Shown here in pieces: positions 26,737 to 35,275 of a DNA stretch of 64,000 bases. Under the pieces are notes generated by a model. It had not been told where the DNA came from, ran no database searches, and saw only the letters and a list, made by a program, of their open reading frames with translations. The DNA comes from Flavobacterium soyae (lineage in GTDB: Bacteria; Bacteroidota; Bacteroidia; Flavobacteriales; Flavobacteriaceae): the NCBI RefSeq assembly GCF_021245985.1, contig NZ_JAJQXA010000014.1, positions 43,973 to 107,972 of the forward strand. Reading direction: 5' to 3'. The position numbers were made by a program, and so were the translations under genes. How positions within the stretch are numbered: the first letter of the stretch is position 1; each line of letters starts with the position of its first letter.

Positions 26737-27597
26737 ATGAAACAACGATACAAGATGATTTACAGCCTTGATACGCTTCCTATAATGCATAACAGATGGG
26801 ATATGGGAGACAAACTAAAGGAAACTATCTACATGACTGCTCTGAGTGTATTATACAGCCATTTGTGGTATGATGAAATTGAGCTTTATGTAGACGAAAT
26901 AGGCTTTAAATTCCTGTATATGCTTCCTTGTGCCGTTACCAAAGTGCAAAACGAAAACAGAATCGACCTTTGGATGAAATCAAAAATCAATGCTATGGAA
27001 CGTCAAACAGAACCATTTATTCACATTGATACTGACATACTTATTAAGAAAAAAATAGATTTTCTTTTTGATAATGTTATAGTAGAACGCAAGGAAGATA
27101 CTTATGAAATCCATTATAAAAAGCAGGTAGAGTTTTTTAATAAATACACCAAAAACCTGCCTTACTGGCATACAAATTTAGGCTATTCTTATAATTGCGG
27201 CATATTTGGTTTTAATGATCTCAAACTCCGCGATGAATTTATAAAAAGCTATTATGATTTGGAGAAAATATATTTAGAAAACCAAGAAAACTTTACTGAA
27301 TTAAAACAAGAAGGTTATGAAACCTGCATTTTAATAGAACAATATACTCTTGCATCGCTATTGAATTATAAAAACAATAATCCTACAATGCTTTTAAAAG
27401 GAAACAACATAACAGAGCATGGGAAACATGCCGATATTATTGGGTATTCTCATTTTTTTGGAATGAAAAAATATGACAAATATGTTGTTGATGAAATTGA
27501 ACTTCGGCTCTCTAAAATATTTCCATATTGGTATAAGCAAATAAAAAATGCATTAGAGAAAGAAGGTGTTATCGCAAATAATCTGCAGTTTGTTTAG
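26737..27597 (+). CDS. GT-A glycosyltransferase-like protein B (paralogue of A)
   Basis: The 286-residue product repeats the plan of protein A: MIYSLDTLPIMHNRWDMG, ALSVLYSHLWYDEIELYVD, FIHIDTDILIKKK (D-T-D motif near residues 98-100), NLGYSYNCGIFGFND, TCILIEQYTLASLL, and the same C-terminal helix SKIFPYWYKQIKNALEKEGV. Conservation of the DxD motif and of the Glu-Gln-Tyr helix in both copies argues that activity is kept. Gene duplication followed by insertion of a palindromic element explains the layout. It is followed 40 bp later by the first DUF4157 gene, so it is likely part of the cargo module. Confidence 0.6.
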   Translation: MKQRYKMIYSLDTLPIMHNRWDMGDKLKETIYMTALSVLYSHLWYDEIELYVDEIGFKFLYMLPCAVTKVQNENRIDLWMKSKINAMERQTEPFIHIDTDILIKKKIDFLFDNVIVERKEDTYEIHYKKQVEFFNKYTKNLPYWHTNLGYSYNCGIFGFNDLKLRDEFIKSYYDLEKIYLENQENFTELKQEGYETCILIEQYTLASLLNYKNNNPTMLLKGNNITEHGKHADIIGYSHFFGMKKYDKYVVDEIELRLSKIFPYWYKQIKNALEKEGVIANNLQFV

Positions 27598-27636
27598 TGA
27601 AACAAATTAGTATTTCAAAATGGTAAAATAACAATC

Positions 27637-29235
27637 ATGAGAGAATTTGAACAAAAGAAAATAGCTAATCACTCCCCTTCTACTTTTTTTGGACCAAAAG
27701 TTCAAAAAAAACTAACTACAGGGACAGTAGGAGATAAATATGAAATAGAAGCCGATAATGTTGCTGATAAAGTAGTAAACAAACGCAAAACTGGAGGTTT
27801 ACTGCAATCAAGAAGTGAAGAAGCAGTACAGCAAAAGCCTATTGCAGAAACCATTTCAACAGTTCAAAAAAAGGACTTGGCACAAGAACAGCCTCTGCAA
27901 AAAAAAGGCAAGGAAAAAGAAGAAGATAAAAAGGTACAAAAGAAATCCGATAAGGAAGAAGACAAAAAAGTACAGAAAAAAGGAGAAAAAGAGGAAGACA
28001 AAAAGGTACAGAAGAAATCCGACAAGGAAGAAGACAAAAAAGTTCAGAAAAAAGGAGAAAAAGAAGAAGACAAAAAGGTACAAAAGAAATCCGATAAGGA
28101 AGAAGACAAAAAAGTTCAGAAAAAAGGAGAAAAAGAGGAAGACAAAAAAGTACAGAAAAAATGTGCCGAATGTGAGAACGAAGACAAAAAGGCTCAGAAA
28201 AAAGAAGAAAAAACAGTTCAAGCAAAGCTAAAAGAATCGAACTCAGTAAATGAAAAAGTCGAAAGTAATCTCAGCAGCTCAAAAGGCGGCGGCAATGCCA
28301 TGGACAAAAACACAAAGCGGGAAATGGAATCGGGTTTTGGAGCCGATTTTAGCGGTGTAAACATCCACACTGACAGCAGAGCTGTTCAAATGAGCGAAGA
28401 GCTGGGCGCACAAGCTTTCACACATGGCAGCGATGTCTATTTCAATAAAGGAAAATACAATCCAGACTCCAAAGAAGGCAAACATCTGCTGGCGCATGAA
28501 CTCACACATACGATTCAGCAAACCGGATCCAAACAAAAATCTGGGGCAATACAAAAATCGTCAATAGAAAACCATCAAGAAGATTTACATGCAGAAAGAC
28601 CTGAAAATCCACAGTTTAAAGGCAATCCTCCATTAGAAAAAGCCAATGATAATCAGATGCTTATTTCTACCGGTCAAAAGGGGCAATATGTTGCGGAATT
28701 GCAAAATGGGCTGATGCAGGCAGGTCAAAGTTTACCAAAATTTGGGGCAGACGGCGATTTTGGAAGTGAAACACGAAATGCAGTAATAGGCTTCCAAGCA
28801 GAAAACGGTTTGAATAAAGTTGACGGTATTGTGGGACCGGAAACTATAGGAGCTTTAGATAATAAACTGGTAGGACAAAAAGGCGGTGATAATAATTGTT
28901 GTGGAGAAGCATTTCAATTACCGCAAAATAATAACGATTTTAACATTAATGATTCCGTTATGTCTTCCTCAACTTTTTGTTCAAAAGGCGATTTTAAAAT
29001 AACCTCAACTGCCAATTGGGTTACACCACATAATGCAAAACATTATAATATACTATTGACTGCTATACAAGGAGGAACAATACATAAAACCGGCAGAAGA
29101 TATGATGTTGGCAAAACAGAAACACAGTCATTTGCTGTAAAAACCAAAGATTGTATCTTCTTTAAAGTAGAGGTTAAAGTAATTAATCCTGGAGGTAGTC
29201 CAAATTTAAAAGGAAGTTTTAATGTAACCAATTAG
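27637..29235 (+). CDS. DUF4157 eCIS cargo protein with VQKK repeats and PG-binding domain
   Basis: The 532-residue protein starts with the motif shared with the next gene (FFGPKVQKKLTTGTVGDKYE, IEADNVADKVV). Residues 94-175 are seven copies of a 12-residue unit (KEEDKKVQKK plus SD or GE alternating), ending in a CxxC-containing KKCAECENE. Residues about 215-295 form a DUF4157 domain with HELTH (287-291), a zincin-type HExxH that may bind zinc. Residues about 350-410 look like a PG_binding_1 domain (GADGDFGSETRNAVIGFQAE, GIVGPETIGAL). The final 120 residues start with CCGEAF and form a beta-rich domain I do not recognise. DUF4157 proteins mark eCIS loci and often travel as cargo or loading adaptors. 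Confidence 0.8.
   Translation: MREFEQKKIANHSPSTFFGPKVQKKLTTGTVGDKYEIEADNVADKVVNKRKTGGLLQSRSEEAVQQKPIAETISTVQKKDLAQEQPLQKKGKEKEEDKKVQKKSDKEEDKKVQKKGEKEEDKKVQKKSDKEEDKKVQKKGEKEEDKKVQKKSDKEEDKKVQKKGEKEEDKKVQKKCAECENEDKKAQKKEEKTVQAKLKESNSVNEKVESNLSSSKGGGNAMDKNTKREMESGFGADFSGVNIHTDSRAVQMSEELGAQAFTHGSDVYFNKGKYNPDSKEGKHLLAHELTHTIQQTGSKQKSGAIQKSSIENHQEDLHAERPENPQFKGNPPLEKANDNQMLISTGQKGQYVAELQNGLMQAGQSLPKFGADGDFGSETRNAVIGFQAENGLNKVDGIVGPETIGALDNKLVGQKGGDNNCCGEAFQLPQNNNDFNINDSVMSSSTFCSKGDFKITSTANWVTPHNAKHYNILLTAIQGGTIHKTGRRYDVGKTETQSFAVKTKDCIFFKVEVKVINPGGSPNLKGSFNVTN
27916..28161 (+). repeat. In-frame tandem repeat of 36 bp (72-bp higher order)
   Basis: Six full 36-bp units plus a seventh partial one encode KEEDKKVQKK followed by alternating SD or GE, so the true period is 72 bp. 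The copies differ mainly at third positions, so the array is not a fresh slip product. Because of the low-complexity composition it makes long open frames on the other strand and in another + frame; these are artefacts. Confidence 0.9.
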
Positions 29236-29237
29236 AG

Positions 29238-32200
29238 ATGCCAGCATTAAAACAAATATCAAAATCAAATCCTTCGCACTCCGCGTCACACCATGACAAG
29301 GGGAAGGAATCTTTTTTTGGTGTTCAGGCAAAATTGAATATAGGTAAGTCTAACGATAAATTTGAAGTAGAAGCCGACAGAGTCGCAGACCACGTGGTGG
29401 CCAATAAACAAACGCAAAAAGCAGACTCTTTCTTTTCGCCTTCGCCAGTAGTGCAAAAGAAATTGGCGCGCAATGTTCAAAAGCAAGAAGAAAAAAATAA
29501 AGAAGTGCAGCAAAAAACTGCTGCCGTAACCATAACACCTGTTGGACAGTTAAAAGGTGAATCAATCCAAAATAAACTCGATTCCAGAATAACTGAGAAA
29601 CGAGAAATCAATCCGGCTTTTTCAGGATCAAAAACGTTAATTCAGCATAAATTAGAAGACAAAACCCAGAAAAAAGAGGAAACAGTTCAGAATAAAAAAG
29701 AAGTCAAAAAACCAGAAACTGTTTCAAAAAGCGCTCCATCAATCAAACCTTTAATTCAAAATAAAGGAGAAGAGGAAAATGTACAGCAGAAAAAAGAAGA
29801 GGAAAAGCAAAACTCAGACGAAGAAAAACAACTGCAAAAAAGCGCGGCTGGCGATGCCAATCCTGGCGATAATTCTAATATCGAGTCCAAGTTAAACAGC
29901 AGTAAAGGCGGAGGTTCTCCACTATCCGGAAAAGTAAAAACCGAAATGGAATCTGGTATTGGAGCCGATTTCAGCAATGTCCGCATACATAATGACTCTA
30001 ATGCTGTTCAAATGAATAAGCAATTAGGAGCTCAGGCCTTTGCTACCGGAAACAATATTTATTTTAACGAAGGAAAATACAATCCGAATTCGAAAGAAGG
30101 CAAGCATTTACTCGCTCACGAATTAACGCATACCGTACAGCAGGGAGCCGCAATTAGAAAAAAACCGGAACCAATCTCCCCTGCTCCCGAAATGGTTCAG
30201 GGTTCGTTCCTCGATTTAGTTCCCGACTGGATCATCGATGGGGCACGACACGTTCCGGGTTACACTCTTTTCACCGTTATTATCGGTTATGACCCGTTAC
30301 GACAAGTTGATGTAGAGCGAACTCCAATTAATCTGGTTGAAGGCTTAATGGGTCTTATTCCTTTTGGAACAGCCATATTCGACAAGCTTCAGGAATACGG
30401 AATACTGCAGCAGGTTTTTGACTGGGTAGAAGGAAAATTAAGCGAACTCGGATTAACAATCGACAGTATTCTTGATCTGGTTGAAGAGGTTTGGGACGAA
30501 ATATCATTTCCTTACACCGGTATAATTGATTTAGTAACTGAAAAATTTAATGAAGTAGTTAACAGAATAACTTCTTTTGTAAGCGCAACGGTAGATCAGG
30601 TGATTACCTGGATAAAAGAAGCCTTGATAGGTGTAGCAGAACCTATACTGGCAGAAAACAAAGCTTGGTCATTAATCAAAAAAATAATCAAATACGATCC
30701 GTTACGCGATGAAGCTGTCAATGCCACAACGGTCGAAATATTAGAAGATTTCTTAATACTGATAGACAAGCAGACAGAGCTTGAGCAAATGCGTGAAAAA
30801 GGCACGCTGCAAAAAACTGCCGACTGGCTTGACACTCAGGTTGGAACTTTCAATTCATTATTAGGCGAACTTCGTGGACTCATAACGGCAGCCTGGGATG
30901 CTATTCAGCCTGCAAATTTGGTCAATATTGCCGATAATCTCTCTGCACTTGCAGATCAGGCTGGAGGATTCCTGCAGCGAGTTTGGGATTTTGCATCAGG
31001 TGTAGCACTAAAAGTATTAGAACTTGTCAAGGAATCACTATTAGGATGGCTGTCTTCTCAAGCCGCTGCCGTAAGAGGTTATTCACTTGTTAAAGTAATT
31101 ATCGGAAAAGATCCTTTTACGCAAGAAGTCGTACCTCGCACAGTTCCAAATATGATAAGAGGTTTTATGAGCCTTATGGATGGCGGAGAAGAACAATATG
31201 CACAAATGGTAGAATCTGGTGCAATAGCCAGAATTGTGGGCGAAATTGAAGCTGCAGTAGAGACGCTCAACATGACACCGCAATCTATAATACAGCTCTT
31301 TACCGATATTTGGGATTCTATGAGCATCGATGACCTCATCCATCCGATAGATGCTTTTATGAGAATCATTGAAAAATTTGGAGAACCTATAGGCCGATTA
31401 ATTGCTTTTGTAGCAGAAATTGTTCGAATCGTTATTATGGCGATTCTCGAAATCATGAATTTCCCATTTGACCTCATCGGAAATATCATTACAAGAGCCT
31501 TAGAAGCTATAGATGATATTAAGAAAGATCCAATTGGTTTCTTGAAAAACATACTGCGAGCGCTTAAACAAGGATTCGTACAATTCTTTGACAATATCGT
31601 TACCCACTTAATCAATGGTGTAACTGGCTGGTTAATGAGCGAGTTGAAAGATGCCAATATTCCGGTACTTACAGATTTCTCTTTACGCGGTGTTATCAGC
31701 TGGATATTAGAAGTGCTGAATATCTCGATGGAAAGAATCTGGGAAAAACTAGCAGCACACCCTCGCATTGGTCCTGCAAGAGTGGCCAGAATCCGCAGCA
31801 TGATTAATACGCTCGAAGGTATCTGGACATTCATAAAAGATGTTCAGGAGCGAGGTATGGCCGCCATTTGGGACAAAATACAAGAACAGCTAAGTAATTT
31901 ATGGAATACCGTTCTCGATGCCGTGAAAAACTTTGTCATGGAACGTATTGTCAATAGAATTACCGCCAGACTTTTAAGCATGTTAGACCCAACGGGGATC
32001 ATGGCTGTGATAAATGGTGCTATGGCGTTCTTTAATGCTATTCAAAGTTTTATCAAATACTTGCGAGAAATGCTCGAAGTGGTCAATTCGTTTGTCAATG
32101 GCGTAGCCGATTTAGCACGGGGTAATGTCGCCACAGCCGCTGATTATCTGGAAAGAACTATGGGGCAAGCTATGCCTGTCGTAATAGGTTTCTTGGCAAA

Positions 32201-33161
32201 CCAAGTTGGTTTAACTGGTATTGGAGCAAGAATTGGAGAAATGCTTATTGCTGTTCGTCAAATGGTTGATGAGGCACTTACATGGCTCGTGAATCAGGCT
32301 GTAGACAGAGGAATGGCATTGTTGGACAGAGTGATGGGAAGAGGCGGCGCAGATGGACTGACAACTGTTAGACAAAACCTGCATCAAGAAGAAGAAACTC
32401 ATTTAACCAATGGTGGCATTACACATGAAAATGCTCAAGCTGTGGCACAAACTGTGGCTACTAGAAATAGTACTTTGGTAAGCTCAATACAAGTTGTAGA
32501 TGGTGGTGATAAATGGAATTACAATTTAGTTCAGAGAGCAGCGGAAGAAGGTAAAAATAAAGCGGAAGCTGATAGTGATATCCACGAAGGAACTATTATT
32601 GGCAGTAATCGCAATAAAACTACAGCAAGAAGTGAATTAACAAGAATAACAATTTCTATGGTTGGTAATGGAATAGATCAAACTACTTTGGATAGATATA
32701 AAGGGCTTGAAGACGGTTATTTAAAATATTTACGCACCAAAGGCACCTCAGACATGATTCAATGGCCTCTAACTTATTTAAAACTTAGATCATCACGCAG
32801 CAGAGGAAGAAATGGAGAAGAAGGTTGGATTAAGGAACAATTTGGTGAATCAGCAGGAAAAAACAATCGTACGTATAATCCGAGAATAGTTGATGATGAA
32901 GGTAGATCAAAAGTGGTACCGACGATCCCCGATTATATAGAAGGCAATGAAATTGGAGATGTTAAGGATGTTAATTACCAATCATATACAGAGCAATTAA
33001 AAGCCATAAAACAAGTAGCAAGAGATCAAAGAAAACGATTCTCATTAATTATTCGTAAAGATGATAACCCCAATGGCGCAACGAGTTTGAGCTCAAACTT
33101 ATCTAATGAAGTACAAGTTGGTCCACATAAAATTATTACACCAGAAGAAGCTTCTGAATAA
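29238..33161 (+). CDS. DUF4157 eCIS toxin with C-terminal PD-(D/E)xK nuclease-like domain
   Basis: This 1307-residue product begins with the same cargo motif (FFGVQAKLNIGKSNDKFEVE, ADRVADHVV), then a Lys/Glu/Gln-rich linker to about residue 210 and a DUF4157 domain with HELTH at 294-298. Residues about 310-1050 are long amphipathic helices with repeated blocks (RHVPGYTLFTVIIGYDPL, NKAWSLIKKIIKYDPLRDEA, VRGYSLVKVIIGKDPFTQEV), suggesting a translocation or pore-like stalk. The C-terminus (about 1185-1307) looks like a restriction-endonuclease-fold toxin: RGRNGEEGW, then PDYIEG (Asp1232), GDVK (Asp1241, Lys1243) and a QLKAIKQVA helix. I infer a DNase effector. The gene after it is a candidate immunity gene. 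Confidence 0.8.
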   Translation: MPALKQISKSNPSHSASHHDKGKESFFGVQAKLNIGKSNDKFEVEADRVADHVVANKQTQKADSFFSPSPVVQKKLARNVQKQEEKNKEVQQKTAAVTITPVGQLKGESIQNKLDSRITEKREINPAFSGSKTLIQHKLEDKTQKKEETVQNKKEVKKPETVSKSAPSIKPLIQNKGEEENVQQKKEEEKQNSDEEKQLQKSAAGDANPGDNSNIESKLNSSKGGGSPLSGKVKTEMESGIGADFSNVRIHNDSNAVQMNKQLGAQAFATGNNIYFNEGKYNPNSKEGKHLLAHELTHTVQQGAAIRKKPEPISPAPEMVQGSFLDLVPDWIIDGARHVPGYTLFTVIIGYDPLRQVDVERTPINLVEGLMGLIPFGTAIFDKLQEYGILQQVFDWVEGKLSELGLTIDSILDLVEEVWDEISFPYTGIIDLVTEKFNEVVNRITSFVSATVDQVITWIKEALIGVAEPILAENKAWSLIKKIIKYDPLRDEAVNATTVEILEDFLILIDKQTELEQMREKGTLQKTADWLDTQVGTFNSLLGELRGLITAAWDAIQPANLVNIADNLSALADQAGGFLQRVWDFASGVALKVLELVKESLLGWLSSQAAAVRGYSLVKVIIGKDPFTQEVVPRTVPNMIRGFMSLMDGGEEQYAQMVESGAIARIVGEIEAAVETLNMTPQSIIQLFTDIWDSMSIDDLIHPIDAFMRIIEKFGEPIGRLIAFVAEIVRIVIMAILEIMNFPFDLIGNIITRALEAIDDIKKDPIGFLKNILRALKQGFVQFFDNIVTHLINGVTGWLMSELKDANIPVLTDFSLRGVISWILEVLNISMERIWEKLAAHPRIGPARVARIRSMINTLEGIWTFIKDVQERGMAAIWDKIQEQLSNLWNTVLDAVKNFVMERIVNRITARLLSMLDPTGIMAVINGAMAFFNAIQSFIKYLREMLEVVNSFVNGVADLARGNVATAADYLERTMGQAMPVVIGFLANQVGLTGIGARIGEMLIAVRQMVDEALTWLVNQAVDRGMALLDRVMGRGGADGLTTVRQNLHQEEETHLTNGGITHENAQAVAQTVATRNSTLVSSIQVVDGGDKWNYNLVQRAAEEGKNKAEADSDIHEGTIIGSNRNKTTARSELTRITISMVGNGIDQTTLDRYKGLEDGYLKYLRTKGTSDMIQWPLTYLKLRSSRSRGRNGEEGWIKEQFGESAGKNNRTYNPRIVDDEGRSKVVPTIPDYIEGNEIGDVKDVNYQSYTEQLKAIKQVARDQRKRFSLIIRKDDNPNGATSLSSNLSNEVQVGPHKIITPEEASE

Positions 33162-33172
33162 AATTTAAAATT

Positions 33173-34360
33173 ATGATAGTTTTTAATATATATACTACGT
33201 TTCATTTTGACAATTTAAAATCTGTAAATGATTTAATAACTTTTATTATCAACAATAAGTTTCCATTGTTTGAGAACTATGGCACTACTGAAGACGGCAA
33301 TAAAAAAATAGAAAAATCTAATTTTAAAGCCATTGAAAAGATAATATCAGATTATCCAATACATGCTTTTGGAGAAATTTATTTTAGAACAAAAGACAAA
33401 AAAATTATTCTAAAAATAGAAAATAATGTAACAGGGATAAGTCGTTGGACCCTTTTCCTATCTGAAAATAAATTTGAAAACAATACCGCATTAAATCCTT
33501 TATTTGATTTTTTTGAACAAATTATTAATAAATATGACATCTTTTTTATTGGAGGAGATATACAAGAGGAATTTGATAAATCAAATATTAGAGAAGAAAT
33601 TAATAGTAATGGAAAACAAACTATTATAAAAGTTGGTTTTGATGACATTAATCAATTACCAGGCATTTATTGGTTTAATTTTTTAACGAAAAAACTCATT
33701 CCAAAAAACTTTTTATCAAGCAAAGCGATCAAATCTGTATTTACTAAAACAATAAATGATGGGGTGTTTATTGTCCTCACTGAAAATATTCTTAGTAAGG
33801 ATAAAAGAGATATTGCAAATAATATTATTAAAGTATTTCCTGAGAATTTATTTTTTGACAAAAATAAAAACGTGTATTTAGATTGGGCTTTAGATGAAAT
33901 TATTCTTAAAAATAAAATTCAGGAATACAAACATATTTTACTACCCTACTTCGATATATACAATCACAAAGAAAGTAACAAAATAAACTGGAATACCTAT
34001 GATGAAAAATCAATTGACAAAATAAAATCTTTAGTTGATTATAAAATTCTAACGCCATTCAAAAATCAAACAAAATTTGAAGATATCTGTACAAGTATAC
34101 CTTTAATTATAAAAGAAAATTCTGCTTTAAAAAACAAATTGGAAAAGCTTACAATAAGTTTAGGTGTATTAATTGGGGATGCTTTCGTTGAAGAATACAA
34201 TTGCCAATGGTCAGCAAATAAAGGAATTTTCAATTGCTCGATTATAATTCCTAAGCTTACTCCAAAAGGGTTTTCTCCTTTCTTTTTTATTCTTCAAATT
34301 ATTGTCAATGATTTAGTACCAGAAGATTTCATTAACGAGTTGAAATATTATATTAAATAA
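33173..34360 (+). CDS. Candidate immunity protein for the upstream toxin
   Basis: The 395-residue product has no signal peptide, membrane segment or enzymatic motif. It starts 11 bp after the toxin stop and is markedly richer in A/T, Lys, Asn and Ile than the structural genes, as cargo/immunity inserts often are. Middle strands (DINQLPGIYWFNFLTKKLIP, about residues 157-175) resemble Imm52-like immunity text, and the C-terminal third (LTISLGVLIGDAFVEEYNCQW, then GFSPFFFILQIIVNDL) may be a second domain. Cytosolic location would suit neutralising a nuclease. The evidence is position and composition; the fold is a guess. It could instead be a cargo chaperone. Confidence 0.45.
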   Translation: MIVFNIYTTFHFDNLKSVNDLITFIINNKFPLFENYGTTEDGNKKIEKSNFKAIEKIISDYPIHAFGEIYFRTKDKKIILKIENNVTGISRWTLFLSENKFENNTALNPLFDFFEQIINKYDIFFIGGDIQEEFDKSNIREEINSNGKQTIIKVGFDDINQLPGIYWFNFLTKKLIPKNFLSSKAIKSVFTKTINDGVFIVLTENILSKDKRDIANNIIKVFPENLFFDKNKNVYLDWALDEIILKNKIQEYKHILLPYFDIYNHKESNKINWNTYDEKSIDKIKSLVDYKILTPFKNQTKFEDICTSIPLIIKENSALKNKLEKLTISLGVLIGDAFVEEYNCQWSANKGIFNCSIIIPKLTPKGFSPFFFILQIIVNDLVPEDFINELKYYIK

Positions 34361-34452
34361 ATTCTGGAATTAAAAAATTAACATTTCAGAAAATATAATG
34401 TAGCCAATTATTAAGATGGCAACCAAAATAATAACTTCTAAAAACTTTAATC

Positions 34453-35274
34453 ATGCAAAAAACATTCTACCAAAAAGAACTGCTCATTAAAGCAACACAA
34501 CAAAGAAAAGGAGCAAATAATAACAAAAAAGATATTGAAAAAATTCAGTCCTGGCTTAATTTGTTTGCTATGCAAAATCCAAGTTCGGGAACGGCAACGG
34601 GTATCGATGGAGATTTTGGACCAGCAACAGAAAAAGCTGTGCTTAATTTTCAAAAAGCAAATAACTTAGCCCAAACGGGTATTGTAGATCAAAAGGTATT
34701 CGATATACTTGTATCTCCTCTTAAAAAAGCTTTTACAAGTCCCATATCTGGAAATAATTTGAGAGAATTGATTTTGAGTGCAGCTCAAAACCATCTTAAA
34801 AATCATCCTTTTGAACTTGTAATCAACAGTCAAAGCAATACCGGACCGTGGGTGCGAAGTTATATGGACGGCCATGAAGGTACCGACTGGTTTTGGTGCA
34901 TGGGATTTGTTCAGGCCATTATTGACCAAGCTGCTTCTGTTCAGGGAAAAAACTTTAAAACCCTTATGCCGTTAACTTATAGCTGCGATACTGTTGGTAC
35001 AACCGGTCTTCAGAAAAAAATATTGACCCGTTTTCAAACGGCCAGAACTAATCCGGCTTTAATAAAACCCGGAGATATATTTTTGATTCAAAAAACTACA
35101 AATGACTGGTTTCATACTGGAATTGTAGCTAAAGTTCAAGGCGATATAATTGAGACTTTTGAAGGTAACACCAATTCTGATGGTTCTCATAACGGAAACG
35201 CTGTAATGAACAGAATCAGAAACTTTAAACAATCTAAAATTGACTTTTTTTCAATCGAATCATTAGTTGTATAA
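34453..35274 (+). CDS. PG-binding and CHAP-like peptidoglycan hydrolase
   Basis: The 273-residue product lacks a signal peptide. Residues about 25-90 are a PG_binding_1 domain (IEKIQSWLNLF, GIDGDFGPATEKAVLNFQKA, GIVDQKVFDIL). Residues about 105-265 form a papain-like amidase/peptidase: TDWFWCMGFVQAI gives the nucleophilic Cys, DWFHTGIVAKVQGD the His, and IETFEGNTNSDG a following Glu/Asn segment, the order expected for CHAP or related folds. Being leaderless and encoded in the eCIS operon, it could free the particle at lysis, open the envelope during assembly, or be a cell-wall-cutting effector. It is 2 bp from the ATPase start. Confidence 0.72.
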   Translation: MQKTFYQKELLIKATQQRKGANNNKKDIEKIQSWLNLFAMQNPSSGTATGIDGDFGPATEKAVLNFQKANNLAQTGIVDQKVFDILVSPLKKAFTSPISGNNLRELILSAAQNHLKNHPFELVINSQSNTGPWVRSYMDGHEGTDWFWCMGFVQAIIDQAASVQGKNFKTLMPLTYSCDTVGTTGLQKKILTRFQTARTNPALIKPGDIFLIQKTTNDWFHTGIVAKVQGDIIETFEGNTNSDGSHNGNAVMNRIRNFKQSKIDFFSIESLVV

Positions 35275-35275
35275 A

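Noticed and set aside
27916..28161. A CRISPR-like array of regular 36-bp repeats
   Set aside because: The units are contiguous, without unique spacers, in frame, and coding for a protein linker; no cas genes are present.
27815..28231. Long open frames on both strands over the Lys/Glu-rich repeat (Lys/Arg-rich or Phe/Leu-rich products)
   Set aside because: They arise because the 36-bp repeat has no stops in several frames. The products are extreme low-complexity sequences, and the cargo gene frame covers the region fully.
29306..29565. Minus-strand open frames opposite the start of the large DUF4157 gene
   Set aside because: They read as Phe/Leu-rich complements of the Lys/Gln/Glu-rich linker and have no support beyond absence of stops.
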